A stretch of DNA of 64,000 nucleotides, taken from NCBI GenBank assembly GCA_016793775.1, contig JAEULK010000092.1, forward strand, positions 62,001 to 126,000, written 5' to 3'. Both the position numbers and the translations under genes were made by a program. The notes below the pieces were generated by a model, which searched no databases, was not told the origin of the DNA, and saw nothing but the letters and a program-made list of their open reading frames with translations. Positions 50,654-60,047 of the stretch are shown here, one piece after another. The DNA is from Sphingopyxis sp. (GTDB taxonomy: Bacteria; Pseudomonadota; Alphaproteobacteria; Sphingomonadales; Sphingomonadaceae). Position 1 is the stretch's first letter. Each line of letters opens with the position of its first letter.

Positions 50654-52615
50654 ATGCGCCGATTGACCATGCTGCTGCTCGCGGCGAGCGTGCCGCTGAC
50701 CGCCGCCGCGCAGGATGAAGCGAGCGAGGCGACGCGCACGGCGCAGGCCGAGCTGGCGAAGCGCCTGCCGCTGGGCGACCCGCGCGACATGGCGAATGCG
50801 ACGCGCGGCAAGCTCGCCGAGATTCCGGGGGGGGTCATCCTGACCAAAGACGGCAAGACGGTGTGGGACCGGCGGCCCTATGACTTTCTGAATGCGGCCG
50901 AGGCGCCCGATACGGTGAACCCGTCGCTGTGGCGGCAGGCGCGGCTCGATGCCGTGCATGGGTTGTTCGAGGTGGTGCCGGGCAAGATCTGGCAGATCCG
51001 CGGTTACGATATTTCGGTGATGACGATCATCCGCGGCAAGACCGGCTGGATCGTCGTCGATCCTCTGCTGTCCGAGGAGGCGGCAGCGGCGGGGTGGAAG
51101 CTGTTCGCCGGCACGGTCGAGGCGAAATCGGGCCAGCTGCCGATCAAGGCGGTGATCTTCAGCCACAGCCATAGCGACCATTTCGGCGGCGTCGGCGGCA
51201 TCGTCACCCCCGAGCAGGTGACGAGGGCGAAAATCCGCATCATCGCCCCGCACGGTTTTTCCGAGGAAGCGACGTCGGAAAATGTCCTTGCGGGCGCGGC
51301 GATGGGGCGGCGCGCGCTCTATATGTTCGGGTCGATCCTGGCGCCCGGACCGACCGGGCAGGTCGATACCGGGCTGGGGCCGAAGCTGTCGACCGGGACG
51401 ATCGGCTATATGGAGCCGACCGAGACGGTGTCGGAGAAGGGCGGCACGCTGACCATCGACGGGCTGGCCTTCGACTTCCTCGACGCGGGCGGAACCGAGG
51501 CGCCGTCGGAGTTCGTCTTTTACATCCCCACCTATAAGGCGCTGCACACGACCGAGGTGGTGACGCACACGTTGCACAATGTGCTGACCCTGCGCGGGGC
51601 GCAGGTGCGCGACGCGCTGCGCTGGTCGAAGGTGATCGACGCCGCCTTGCAGCGCTGGGGCGGCAAGGCCGAGGTCGCGCTGGCGTCGCACCATTGGCCG
51701 ACCTGGGGCACGGGCGAGGTCAGCGCGCTGCTGACCAACCAGCGCGACGCCTATCGCTATGTCCACGACCGCACGCTCTTCCTCGCCAATCGCGGCGCGA
51801 CGCTGCACGAACTGGCGGACCAGACCGCCGAGGCGCCGGTGCAGGCGCGCGATTTTTCGACGCGCGGCTATTATGGCACGCTCAACCACGACATGAAGGC
51901 GGTCTATCAGCGCTATTTCGGTTGGTGGGACGGCAATCCCGCCAATTTCAACCCGATCCCGCCCGAGCAGTCGGCGCCCAAATATGTCGAGCTGGCGGGC
52001 GGCGCGGACAAATTGCTCGCGGCGGGCAAGAAGGCGATTGCGGCGGGCGACTATCGCTGGGCGGCCGAATTGCTGAACAGGCTGGTGTTCGCCGATTCCG
52101 CCAACAAGGACGCAAAGGCGGCGCTCGCCTCGGCCTATGACCAACTCGGATATCAGGCGGAGTCGGGCGCGTGGCGCAACTATTATCTCGCCGCCGCCGC
52201 GAGCCTTCGCGGCCATGCGGTCGAGAGCGTATCGGGCAATGGCCAGAGCCGCAGTTTCGTCAGCGCGATCCCGACCGCCGTCTTTTTCGACGCGCTCGCG
52301 ACGCGCTTCGACGCCGCGAAGGGGGTTGGGCTTTCGGGCATTTTTCAGTTCGTCCTGCCCGACAGCAAGGAGACGGTGGCGATCTCGGTCGGCGGCGGGG
52401 TCGAGTTTCCGCGCTATGGCGTCGCCGACCCCGCACCGACCGCGACGATCACCATCGACCGCAAGACACTCGACGACGTGATGCTCGGGCAGGCGCAGTT
52501 CCCGGCGCTTCTGCAATCGGGCGCGATCAGGATCGACGGCGACCGGATGGCGTTCCTGCGCTGGTTCGCGCTCCACCCGCCCGCCGACCCGCGTTTCAAT
52601 ATTGTTGTGCCGTAA
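50654..52615 (+). CDS. SdsA-like alkylsulfatase (MBL fold)
   Basis: A 653-aa exported hydrolase cleaving primary alkyl sulfates. After a signal peptide (LTMLLLAASVPLTAAAQ), the metallo-beta-lactamase domain (about 90-380) carries the zinc motif HSHSDH at residues 171-176. A helical dimerisation domain (about 395-530, NPIPPEQSAPKYVELAGGA) and a C-terminal SCP2-like substrate-binding domain (about 540-650) complete the SdsA1 layout. Length and domain order match the family (about 650 aa). No sulfur-utilisation genes are adjacent. Confidence 0.9.
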   Translation: MRRLTMLLLAASVPLTAAAQDEASEATRTAQAELAKRLPLGDPRDMANATRGKLAEIPGGVILTKDGKTVWDRRPYDFLNAAEAPDTVNPSLWRQARLDAVHGLFEVVPGKIWQIRGYDISVMTIIRGKTGWIVVDPLLSEEAAAAGWKLFAGTVEAKSGQLPIKAVIFSHSHSDHFGGVGGIVTPEQVTRAKIRIIAPHGFSEEATSENVLAGAAMGRRALYMFGSILAPGPTGQVDTGLGPKLSTGTIGYMEPTETVSEKGGTLTIDGLAFDFLDAGGTEAPSEFVFYIPTYKALHTTEVVTHTLHNVLTLRGAQVRDALRWSKVIDAALQRWGGKAEVALASHHWPTWGTGEVSALLTNQRDAYRYVHDRTLFLANRGATLHELADQTAEAPVQARDFSTRGYYGTLNHDMKAVYQRYFGWWDGNPANFNPIPPEQSAPKYVELAGGADKLLAAGKKAIAAGDYRWAAELLNRLVFADSANKDAKAALASAYDQLGYQAESGAWRNYYLAAAASLRGHAVESVSGNGQSRSFVSAIPTAVFFDALATRFDAAKGVGLSGIFQFVLPDSKETVAISVGGGVEFPRYGVADPAPTATITIDRKTLDDVMLGQAQFPALLQSGAIRIDGDRMAFLRWFALHPPADPRFNIVVP

Positions 52616-52640
52616 GGCGTTGACCGACTAACGGAGGATC

Positions 52641-53171
52641 ATGACCGACATCGACACCGTCCACCCGACCGACCCCTTCGATCCGCAGGCGATCAACACC
52701 AGCGAGGGGCTCGATCCGGTCGATCCGCGCTATACCAACGTCCTGCGCATCACCACCGCGATGAACCTGATCCCGCTGGCGATCGGCGCCAGCGTCTTCG
52801 ATGCGCTGCTGATCCGCCACCTCGAAGGGCCTTATGGGCTGATTACCGGGCTCGCCTGGCTGATCGCGATCTTCATGATTATCAGCTTCCCGGCGCGGCG
52901 GATGCAGCGCTGGGGCTACAAGATCGGCGAGGGGCAGCTGCGCGTCGCGCGCGGCTGGCTGTTCCGCACCGACACCATCGTGCCCTTTGTGCGCGTCCAG
53001 CATATCGACGTCGGGCAGGGACCGGTCGAACGCTGGTTCGGCCTGTCGCACCTGATCGTCCACACATCGGGCACGCACAACAGCACGGTCACCCTGCCCG
53101 GCCTGCCCGCCGACCTCGCCGCCGCGATGCGCGAGACGATCCGCCGCCATATCCAGACCGACTTCGCATGA
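52641..53171 (+). CDS. bPH2-domain membrane protein (YdbS-like)
   Basis: A 176-aa protein with two transmembrane helices (MNLIPLAIGASVFDALL, LITGLAWLIAIFMIISF) followed by a bacterial PH-2 domain (IGEGQLRVARGWLFRTDTI, VPFVRVQHIDVGQGPVERW, LIVHTSG). A GGAGGA ribosome binding site precedes the ATG. The stop overlaps the start of the next bPH2 gene (ATGA). Such YdbS-YdbT pairs in Gram-positive bacteria protect against certain bacteriocins; role in proteobacteria unknown. Confidence 0.88.
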   Translation: MTDIDTVHPTDPFDPQAINTSEGLDPVDPRYTNVLRITTAMNLIPLAIGASVFDALLIRHLEGPYGLITGLAWLIAIFMIISFPARRMQRWGYKIGEGQLRVARGWLFRTDTIVPFVRVQHIDVGQGPVERWFGLSHLIVHTSGTHNSTVTLPGLPADLAAAMRETIRRHIQTDFA

Positions 53172-54700
53172 GCGAAAGCCCGACCGCCGACGTCGCCGCG
53201 CCGCTGCCCGAACCCGACTGGCAGCGGCTGCACCCCGCGACGCTGGCGCTGGCGATCGTCAAGCTGGGGCCGCGCAGCCTGAACTTCCTGCCCGCGGTGG
53301 CGGCTTTGGGGTTCACCGGCAACTGGGTCTATATCGTCCCCGCCATCCTGCTCTTCATCCTCTTCTCGCTGGTCGGGGCGTGGCTGCGCTGGCTGCGTTT
53401 CCGCTTTCTGGTCGGCGCCGACGAGATCGTCATCGAAAGCGGCGTGCTGTCGCGTCAGCATCGCACCATCCCCTTCGACCGCATCCAGGACGTCGGCATC
53501 GAACAGGGCCTCGTCGCGCGCGCGCTCGGCATCGCCAAGGTCGGGTTCGAGACCGGGGCGGGCGGTGCCGGCAAGGAGAATGACGCCAATCTCGACGCCA
53601 TCGGCCTCGACGCCGCGCAGGCGCTGCGCACGACGATCCGCGCGCATCGAAGCGCGCCGGTGGCTGTCGTCCCGGTGGCGACGACCGAAGGCGAGGCCGC
53701 GCCCGTTGCCGCTGCGGACGAGGATAAATTGCTGTTCGCGATGGGGCCGCGCCAGCTGATCATCGCCGGGCTGTTCAACTTCTCGCTCGCCGCGCTCGCG
53801 GTGGTCGGCGCGGGCATGCAGTTTTTCGACAATCTTTTGCCCTTCAACATCTTCGACCCGCGCGACTGGGTCGATATCGCCGAGGATTATGGCCTCGATC
53901 AATGGGTGGTCGCGCACCGCTGGGTCGCGGGGATCGGCGGGGTGGTCTCGCTGCTGCTGATCGGTTTCGCGAGCGGCGTCGTGACGATGATCTTCGCCAA
54001 CTGGGGGTTCCGCCTGACCCGCGAGCCGCGGTCGCTGCGCCGCACGCGCGGGCTGACGACGCGCACCGACGTCGCGATCCCGGTGCGCCGGGTGCAGGCG
54101 GCAATCCTGGTCACCGGCTGGTTCCGCAAGCGCTTCGGCTGGCACGAACTCAGGCTCCAGAGCCTCGCGAGCGACGGCGAGAAGGAGAAGGACCATCAGG
54201 TCGTCCCCTTTGCGCAGCTGGCCGACATCGATCCGGTGCTCGCCGAAATCGCGATCCCGCGCGCCGCCGAGGATGCCGACTGGCAGCATAGCCATCGCAT
54301 TGTCGCGCTGGGCGGCTTCGTCGGCGCGGTCGGGGCCACCATCGGAGGGTTGACCGCCGTGTCCTTCGGACAGCCGCTCGGGTGGTTCGGCCCGCTGACC
54401 GGGGTGCTGATCGGGGCGGGGTCGCTGTTCGGTGCGCGCTTCCACCGCTGGATCGACCTTGGCGATCAGGTCGCGATCCGGCGGGGGATGTGGAAGCCCA
54501 AGACGACCCTGCTGCCGCATGCCTCGGTGCAGAGCGCCGACCTCAAGACCGACTTCATCCTGCGCCCGCTGGGCCTCGCGACGCTGGTGTTCGGGGTTCC
54601 CGGCGGCAGCGCGCTCGCCAGCCATGAGATTCCGGCGATCCCGCGTTCGGTCGCAGAGGCGTTGCGCGCACGCATCCTGACCGCCAAGGCGAGGGTATGA
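53168..54700 (+). CDS. bPH2-domain membrane protein (YdbT-like)
   Basis: A 510-aa protein with about six transmembrane segments and three bPH2 domains: WLRFRFLVGADEIVIESGVL, RTIPFDRIQDVGIEQGL; then FRLTREPRSLRRTRGL; then LGDQVAIRRGMWKPKTTL. Coupled by ATGA overlaps to both the upstream bPH2 gene and the downstream recJ, so the three genes form one operon. The functional reason for the recJ link is unknown. Confidence 0.87.
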   Translation: MSESPTADVAAPLPEPDWQRLHPATLALAIVKLGPRSLNFLPAVAALGFTGNWVYIVPAILLFILFSLVGAWLRWLRFRFLVGADEIVIESGVLSRQHRTIPFDRIQDVGIEQGLVARALGIAKVGFETGAGGAGKENDANLDAIGLDAAQALRTTIRAHRSAPVAVVPVATTEGEAAPVAAADEDKLLFAMGPRQLIIAGLFNFSLAALAVVGAGMQFFDNLLPFNIFDPRDWVDIAEDYGLDQWVVAHRWVAGIGGVVSLLLIGFASGVVTMIFANWGFRLTREPRSLRRTRGLTTRTDVAIPVRRVQAAILVTGWFRKRFGWHELRLQSLASDGEKEKDHQVVPFAQLADIDPVLAEIAIPRAAEDADWQHSHRIVALGGFVGAVGATIGGLTAVSFGQPLGWFGPLTGVLIGAGSLFGARFHRWIDLGDQVAIRRGMWKPKTTLLPHASVQSADLKTDFILRPLGLATLVFGVPGGSALASHEIPAIPRSVAEALRARILTAKARV

Positions 54701-56475
54701 CCGATACTGCAAGCGAGCTGGCGCTGGGCATCAACCATTCGATCGCCGGCCAGCCCTGGCACTGGCGCCGCGCCAGCGCCGACATGGCGAGCGAAAATCT
54801 GGCACCCGACGACCTCGTCACCCAGCTGCTGCTCGCGCGCGGGGTGCCGCGCGACGACCTCGAGCGCCAGCGCGTGCCCACGCTGCGCGGCTTCATGCCC
54901 GACCCCGCGCTGTTCAAGGGCATGGATGCCGCCGCCGAACGCCTCGCCGACGCGGTCGAGACGAAGGAGGCGATCACCATCTTCGGCGATTACGACGTCG
55001 ATGGCGCGACCTCGGCGGCGCTGCTCGTGCGACTGCTGCGCGACCTCGATGTGCCCGTCGGCGCCTATATTCCCGACCGGCTGATGGAGGGCTATGGCCC
55101 CTCGGGCGCCGCCTTGGTCAAGATCGGCGAGGCCGGGTCGAAGCTGATCGTCACCGTCGACTGCGGCGCGCAGGCGTTCGATGCCATCGCCGAGGCCAAT
55201 GCGGCGGGGGTCGAGACGATCATCGTCGACCATCATCAATGCGCGACGACGCTGCCCGCCGCCTTTGCGGTGGTGAACCCGAACCGGCTCGACGAGGCGC
55301 CCGACGCCGCGATCCACGGCAATCTGGCGGCGGTCGGGGTCGCCTTCCTGCTCGGCGCGGCGCTGCTGCGGGTGCTGCGCGGGCGCGATTTCTTCAAAGA
55401 TCGCAACGAACCCGCGCTGATCGACCTGCTCGACCTGGTCGCGCTCGGCACCGTCGCCGACGTCGCGCGGCTGACCGGGTTCAACCGCGCGCTGGTCACG
55501 CAGGGGCTGAAGATCATGGCGCGGCGCGGCAATGTCGGCCTCGCGGCGCTGATGGACGCGGCGCGGCTGACCAAGGCGCCGACCGCAACCGACATGGGTT
55601 TCGCGCTGGGGCCCCGGATCAACGCCGGCGGGCGCGTCGGCAAGTCCGACCTTGGCGTGCGCCTGCTCACCACGTCGGACCCGCAAGAGGCAGCCGATAT
55701 CTCGCAGGAACTCAACCGGCTCAACGAGGAGCGCCGCGCGATCGAGGCGGGGGTGCTCGACGAGGCGATGGCGATGAGCGAGCGCGCCGCCAATGCGCCG
55801 GTCGCGATCGTCGCGGCACCGGGCTGGCATCCCGGTGTGATCGGCATCGTCGCGGGACGGCTGAAAGAGAAGCTCCGCCGCCCGGCGATCGTCATCGCGC
55901 TCGACGAACATGGCGTCGGCAAGGGGTCGGGGCGCTCGATTTCGGGGGTCGATCTCGGCGCGGCGATCCTCGCCGCCAAGGAGAGCGGACTGCTCGTTGC
56001 GGGCGGCGGCCATGCGATGGCGGCGGGGCTGACCGTCGCGGCCGACAAGCTCGACGCGCTCGGCGCCTTTCTGAACGAAAGATTGGCCGCCGACGTCGAG
56101 CGCGCGAGCGGCGGTCGCTCGCTGCTGATCGACGCGGTGCTCGCGCCGCGCGGCATCAGTCCGCTGTGGTGCGAGGCGATCGAGAGCGCGGGTCCCTATG
56201 GCGCCGGCTGGCCCGCGCCGCGCGTCGCCACCGGGCCGGTGCGAATCGTCGAGGCGGGGATCGTCGGCACCGACCATGTCCGGCTGATCGTGTCGGGCGA
56301 CGACGGCGCGCGCTTCAAGGCGATCGCCTTTCGCAGCGCCGAAACCGAACTCGGCCAGACGCTGCTCCATGCGCGCGGGCGTAAATTATGGCTCGCCGGG
56401 CGCGCAAAACGCGACGATTGGGGCAGCCGCCCCGCCGCCGAACTCCATCTCGAAGACGCCGCCTGGGCCGACTAA
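54697..56475 (+). CDS. recJ: Single-stranded-DNA-specific exonuclease RecJ
   Basis: A 592-aa 5'-3' ssDNA exonuclease of recombination and mismatch repair. DHH family motifs are present: FGDYDVDGATSAALL (D98, D100, D102), VDCGAQAFDAI, DHH at D178-H180 in IIVDHHQC, and VALGTVADVARL. The DHHA1 part (GWHPGVIGIVAGRLKEKL, GHAMAAGLTV) and the OB-like C-terminus follow. Start overlaps the upstream gene (ATGA). Confidence 0.95.
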   Translation: MTDTASELALGINHSIAGQPWHWRRASADMASENLAPDDLVTQLLLARGVPRDDLERQRVPTLRGFMPDPALFKGMDAAAERLADAVETKEAITIFGDYDVDGATSAALLVRLLRDLDVPVGAYIPDRLMEGYGPSGAALVKIGEAGSKLIVTVDCGAQAFDAIAEANAAGVETIIVDHHQCATTLPAAFAVVNPNRLDEAPDAAIHGNLAAVGVAFLLGAALLRVLRGRDFFKDRNEPALIDLLDLVALGTVADVARLTGFNRALVTQGLKIMARRGNVGLAALMDAARLTKAPTATDMGFALGPRINAGGRVGKSDLGVRLLTTSDPQEAADISQELNRLNEERRAIEAGVLDEAMAMSERAANAPVAIVAAPGWHPGVIGIVAGRLKEKLRRPAIVIALDEHGVGKGSGRSISGVDLGAAILAAKESGLLVAGGGHAMAAGLTVAADKLDALGAFLNERLAADVERASGGRSLLIDAVLAPRGISPLWCEAIESAGPYGAGWPAPRVATGPVRIVEAGIVGTDHVRLIVSGDDGARFKAIAFRSAETELGQTLLHARGRKLWLAGRAKRDDWGSRPAAELHLEDAAWAD

Positions 56476-56554
56476 GTTCGTTTGAAGCGTGCGGTGCAGC
56501 GAAACCCTTGACCGCACCGGAACGCCAGTCTAAGGCGCCGCTTCACCGAACGAC

Positions 56555-56629
56555 GGCCCCTTCGTCTAGCGGTTAGGACGCGGCCCTTTCACGGCTGAAA
56601 CACGGGTTCGATTCCCGTAGGGGTCACCA
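56555..56629 (+). tRNA. tRNA-Glu (anticodon UUC)
   Basis: Cloverleaf: acceptor GGCCCCT/AGGGGTC, anticodon loop CTTTCAC (anticodon TTC) on CGGCC/GGCTG, T-arm CGGGTTCGATTCCCG, encoded CCA at 56627-56629. Confidence 0.95.
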
Positions 56630-56659
56630 TCGGCGGTGTCATGCCGAACCGGTATTTGC

Positions 56660-56734
56660 GGCCCCTTCGTCTAGCGGTCAGGACGCGGCCCTCTCACGGC
56701 TGAAACACGGGTTCGATTCCCGTAGGGGTCACCA
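56660..56734 (+). tRNA. tRNA-Glu (anticodon CUC)
   Basis: Same structure as the upstream copy but with anticodon loop CTCTCAC (anticodon CTC) and a T to C change in the D-loop (GGTCAG). Encoded CCA at 56732-56734. Tandem duplication with anticodon divergence. Confidence 0.95.
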
Positions 56735-56836
56735 ACCTCCCGCATCACCCCACCTCCCCCGCGCAAGAAGCCGATTGCCAAAACCGGCGCGCGCGCTATG
56801 GGCGGCGGCGCAAGGCCAAAATCTTGCATGATCGCG

Positions 56837-57036
56837 CCGGTGCCCGAGAGGGCTTAATATGGGAACGCGGTGAGCCGATCTCCACAGGATCGACGAAGCC
56901 GAGGCTGTCCCTGCAACTGTAAGCGGTGAGCGCGATGCACCGGTCCGGACATTCGTTCGGGCCAGCCACTGGGGCGACCTGGGAAGGCGTGCATCAAGCT
57001 GTGACCCGCGAGCCAGGAGACCTGCCGGCGCACCGG
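56837..57036 (+). promoter_or_regulatory. Cobalamin (AdoCbl) riboswitch
   Basis: Conserved aptamer parts in order: P1 arm CCGGTGC (56837-56843) pairing with GCACCGG at about 57030-57036, GGGAACGCGGTGAG, the CCCTGCAACTGTAAGCGG core, CCACTGG and TGGGAAGGC, and the B12 box AGCCAGGAGACCTGCC at 57011-57026. It precedes btuB. It fills most of the gap 56735-57219, which has no gene. Confidence 0.95.
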
Positions 57037-57180
57037 TCGCTCTTGCCTTGGTCCAGGGGATGGTCATGGCACGGTAATCCTCCGTCTGAGCGACGACCTG
57101 TGCGGCTGGGGCCGCATCGGTGCGTGGTGATGGAGCGTCTTGTGCCCGCCCGCCGCTCGCACCGACCGGTTCGCCGGCAC

Positions 57181-57213
57181 GCCCCCGCCAATTCGCTCTG
57201 GCGCAAAGGGGGC
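57181..57213 (+). promoter_or_regulatory. btuB ribosome-binding-site sequestering hairpin
   Basis: GCCCC and GCCA in 57181-57190 pair with TGGC (57199-57202) and GGGGC at the end of 57208-57213, leaving a GCAAA bulge. The 3' arm contains the AAGGGGG Shine-Dalgarno of btuB, so folding would block translation: a likely expression platform for the riboswitch. Confidence 0.6.
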
Positions 57214-57219
57214 TTTCCC

Positions 57220-59124
57220 ATGTTGAAGACCGGTTTCATTTCCCTCATCGCGCTGACGGCGGCGACGCCCGCCCTCGCGCAGTCCAATCCCGACGAAACA
57301 TCGACCGACGCGAACGGCGAGATCATTGTCGTCACCGCCAGCGGCGTCGAACAGAGCCGCACCGAAACGGGCCACACCATTTCCGTTATCACGCGCGACG
57401 ATCTGGAAACATCGCAAGTGACGTCGATCAGCGACGCCTTGAACCTCGTGCCAGGCGTAGCTGTCGCACAAAGCGGACCCGTCGGATCGCAAACCAGCGT
57501 ATTTATCCGCGGTGCGGAAAGCAGCCAGACACTGGTGCTGATTGATGGCGTGCGGATCAATGACCCTTCGACGCCCAATGGTGCTTTCGATTTCGGTGCC
57601 TTGCTGACGGGCAATATCGACCGGGTCGAAGTGTTGCGCGGGGCCAATTCGGTGATCTGGGGCAGCCAGGCGATCGGCGGCGTCGTCAGCGTGCAAACCG
57701 TCGCACCCTCCGATATGCTGTCAGCCAATGCTTTCGCCGAATATGGCAGCCATGACACCGCCAAAGTCTTTGGCAATGTGTCGGGCAAGAGCGGGATCAT
57801 CTCCGGCAGCGTCGGCGCCGGCTATTATCGCACCGACGGTATTTCGTCGCTGATCGGCGGCACCGAACGCGATGGGTACAGGAACTTCTCCGCCAACGGA
57901 AAGTTGCTCGTCGAATTCTCGCCCGCCCTCGCGCTCGATCTGCGCGGTTATTACAACAAGGGCCGGATTGAATATGACGACGCCTTTGCCTTTCCGGGCA
58001 ACCCGGCAAATTCGATTCCCGAATCCGATAACGAACAGTTCGTTGGCTATGTCGGATTGAACCATGACCTGCTCGACGGCAAGTGGAAGGGACGCCTGTC
58101 GTACAGCCGTACCGACCTGACCCGCCAAGGCAGCGAGGATGGCGCCACCGGTCCGTTCAACTACAATGTTTTCACCGCGCGCGGCAAAGTCGATCGCTTT
58201 GCCTATGACGGCAATATCGACTTCGACATCGCATCGCTGGTTTTCGGCGGCGCCTATGAAGAGACGTTCGCCAGTACTTTCTACCCCTTGGGCGGTGACA
58301 CCACACCCACCAGGTTCAAAAGCGACTATAGCAGCTTTTACGGACAGATTGGCGTACACCCGTTCGACGGTCTGACGGTCAACGGCGGCGTGCGATATGA
58401 AGATCATTCGCAATATGGCGACCAAACAAGCTTTGGTGCCGACACGGCCTATACGCCCAATGATGGCAAGACCATATTCCGCGCGAGCTATGCCGAAGGT
58501 TTTCGTGCGCCGACGTTGAGCGAGGCATTGCCGCCATTCGGCAATATCAATCTGAAACCGGAAACCTCAAAGGGCTTTGACGCCGGAATCGAGCACAGCT
58601 TTATCGATCGCAAAGTCACGGCCACCGCGACCTATTTCCATCGCAAAAGCGATGATCTCATCGCTTATAACCCCGCGACATTTCAATCGGAGAACATCGG
58701 GCGGGCGAAGTCGGAGGGGGTCGAGCTTGGACTTATCCTCCGGCCCAGCGACAGTTTAGACGTGCGGGTGAATTACGCACTGGTCGATGCCACCACCCGC
58801 TCGCCGGGTGCCAATTTTGGCAACCAGCTTGCCCGCCGTCCAAAGGACAAAGCGAGTTTCGTCGCCGACTGGAAATCGCCTTGGGGCCTGAAACTGGGTG
58901 CAACGATCGCCCTGACCGGCGACAGTTTCGACAATATCAACAACAGCTTTGCCAATCGGCTCGACGGATATTGGCTGACCGCTGTGCGTGCGGCTTTCCC
59001 GATTACCGACCAGCTCGAAGTCTATGGCCGGATCGAAAATCTGTTCGATGAGGATTATGTGGTTGTCAAAGGCTACAACACTTATGGCCGCACCGCCGCC
59101 ATTGGTATACGCGTAAAAATCTGA
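57220..59124 (+). CDS. btuB: TonB-dependent vitamin B12 receptor BtuB
   Basis: A 634-aa outer-membrane receptor. Signal peptide (1-20, ALTAATPALA), TonB box EIIVVTAS (34-41), plug domain with ITRDDLETSQVTSISDAL, LVLIDGVRINDPS and VEVLRGANSVIWGSQAIGG, then a 22-strand barrel (KIFRASYAEGFRAPTLSEA near residue 430; LPPFGNINLKPETSKGFDAG). The last strand ends IGIRVKI without the usual terminal Phe. Control by the upstream riboswitch and the following btuF-C-D genes make the B12 substrate assignment firm. Powered by TonB-ExbBD. Confidence 0.95.
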   Translation: MLKTGFISLIALTAATPALAQSNPDETSTDANGEIIVVTASGVEQSRTETGHTISVITRDDLETSQVTSISDALNLVPGVAVAQSGPVGSQTSVFIRGAESSQTLVLIDGVRINDPSTPNGAFDFGALLTGNIDRVEVLRGANSVIWGSQAIGGVVSVQTVAPSDMLSANAFAEYGSHDTAKVFGNVSGKSGIISGSVGAGYYRTDGISSLIGGTERDGYRNFSANGKLLVEFSPALALDLRGYYNKGRIEYDDAFAFPGNPANSIPESDNEQFVGYVGLNHDLLDGKWKGRLSYSRTDLTRQGSEDGATGPFNYNVFTARGKVDRFAYDGNIDFDIASLVFGGAYEETFASTFYPLGGDTTPTRFKSDYSSFYGQIGVHPFDGLTVNGGVRYEDHSQYGDQTSFGADTAYTPNDGKTIFRASYAEGFRAPTLSEALPPFGNINLKPETSKGFDAGIEHSFIDRKVTATATYFHRKSDDLIAYNPATFQSENIGRAKSEGVELGLILRPSDSLDVRVNYALVDATTRSPGANFGNQLARRPKDKASFVADWKSPWGLKLGATIALTGDSFDNINNSFANRLDGYWLTAVRAAFPITDQLEVYGRIENLFDEDYVVVKGYNTYGRTAAIGIRVKI

Positions 59125-60047
59125 TGCGGAGAGTCGGCCTGGCGCTCGGGCTCGCCGCCGCCGCGCTGCTGGTTTCGACCGGCAGCGCGGGGGTGGCCCC
59201 GCCTGAGTCCGGGCCGCCGCCTGCCAAACCGCTGCCTTCGGCGCCGCTGCGCGTCATGTCGACGAACCAGTGCACCGACCAGCTCGTCCTGGCGCTGCTG
59301 CCCCCTGAACGGATCGCGTCGGTGACCTGGCTGTCGCGCGACCCATCGGGGTCGCTGATGGCTGATGCGGCGGCAAAGGTCGGGGTCAACCACGGCCTCG
59401 CCGAAGAGGTGGTGCGACAGCAACCCGACCTGATCGTCACCGACCGTTTTTCCAAACCGGCGACGCGCGCGATGTTGAAGCGGCTCGGTTACCCAATGGT
59501 CGAGGTCGACGATGCGACCAGCTTCGATATGATCCGTGCCAATGTCCGCCAGGTCGCGCTTGCCGTCGGCGAAGTCGCGCGCGGCGAGGCGATGATCGCC
59601 GCGATGGACCGCGACCTCGCCGACCTCGCGCGCGATCCCGGCCCGCCGCTGCGCGTCGTCGCCTGGGACGGCGGCGGCTTCAGCGCTGGCGAAGGCTCGC
59701 TCTACAATGAAGTGCTGAAGGCCACGGGCGCGGTGAATATCGCCAACGCGTCGCCGGTGTCGCGCTACAATCGCCCCGATACCGAAGTGCTGCTCGTCGC
59801 CGCGCCGACGCTGCTGGTGAAAGGCGCCGGGGTGCGCCCCGAATATGGGATGCGCGAGAATATCGAGCGACACCCGCTCGTCCGCCGCTATTGGGACGGT
59901 CCGCGGACGGTGGCGATTTCGCCGGCCTATTATACATGCGGGACCCCGGCGATCAGCAAGGCCGCGATCCGGCTTCGCGCCGAACTGCGCGGCGCGGCGC
60001 AGGAGGTGCGTTCGCCTTTGCCCTTTGCCGCGAGCCAATCGCTGTGA
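59124..60047 (+). CDS. btuF: Cobalamin ABC transporter periplasmic binding protein
   Basis: A 307-aa class III substrate-binding protein (BtuF/FhuD fold). N-terminal signal peptide (GLALGLAAAALLVSTGSAG), then SAPLRVMSTNQCTDQLVLAL and LAEEVVRQQPDLIVTD (lobe 1), the long helix region, and VNIANASPVSRYNRPDTEV (lobe 2). The start overlaps the btuB stop (TGATG). Captures B12 after BtuB translocation and delivers it to BtuCD. Confidence 0.92.
   Translation: MRRVGLALGLAAAALLVSTGSAGVAPPESGPPPAKPLPSAPLRVMSTNQCTDQLVLALLPPERIASVTWLSRDPSGSLMADAAAKVGVNHGLAEEVVRQQPDLIVTDRFSKPATRAMLKRLGYPMVEVDDATSFDMIRANVRQVALAVGEVARGEAMIAAMDRDLADLARDPGPPLRVVAWDGGGFSAGEGSLYNEVLKATGAVNIANASPVSRYNRPDTEVLLVAAPTLLVKGAGVRPEYGMRENIERHPLVRRYWDGPRTVAISPAYYTCGTPAISKAAIRLRAELRGAAQEVRSPLPFAASQSL

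Noticed and set aside
56476-56735. Prophage or genomic-island attachment site at the tandem tRNA-Glu genes
   Set aside because: No integrase or repeated tRNA 3' end is found downstream; the neighbouring riboswitch and btu genes look native in composition.
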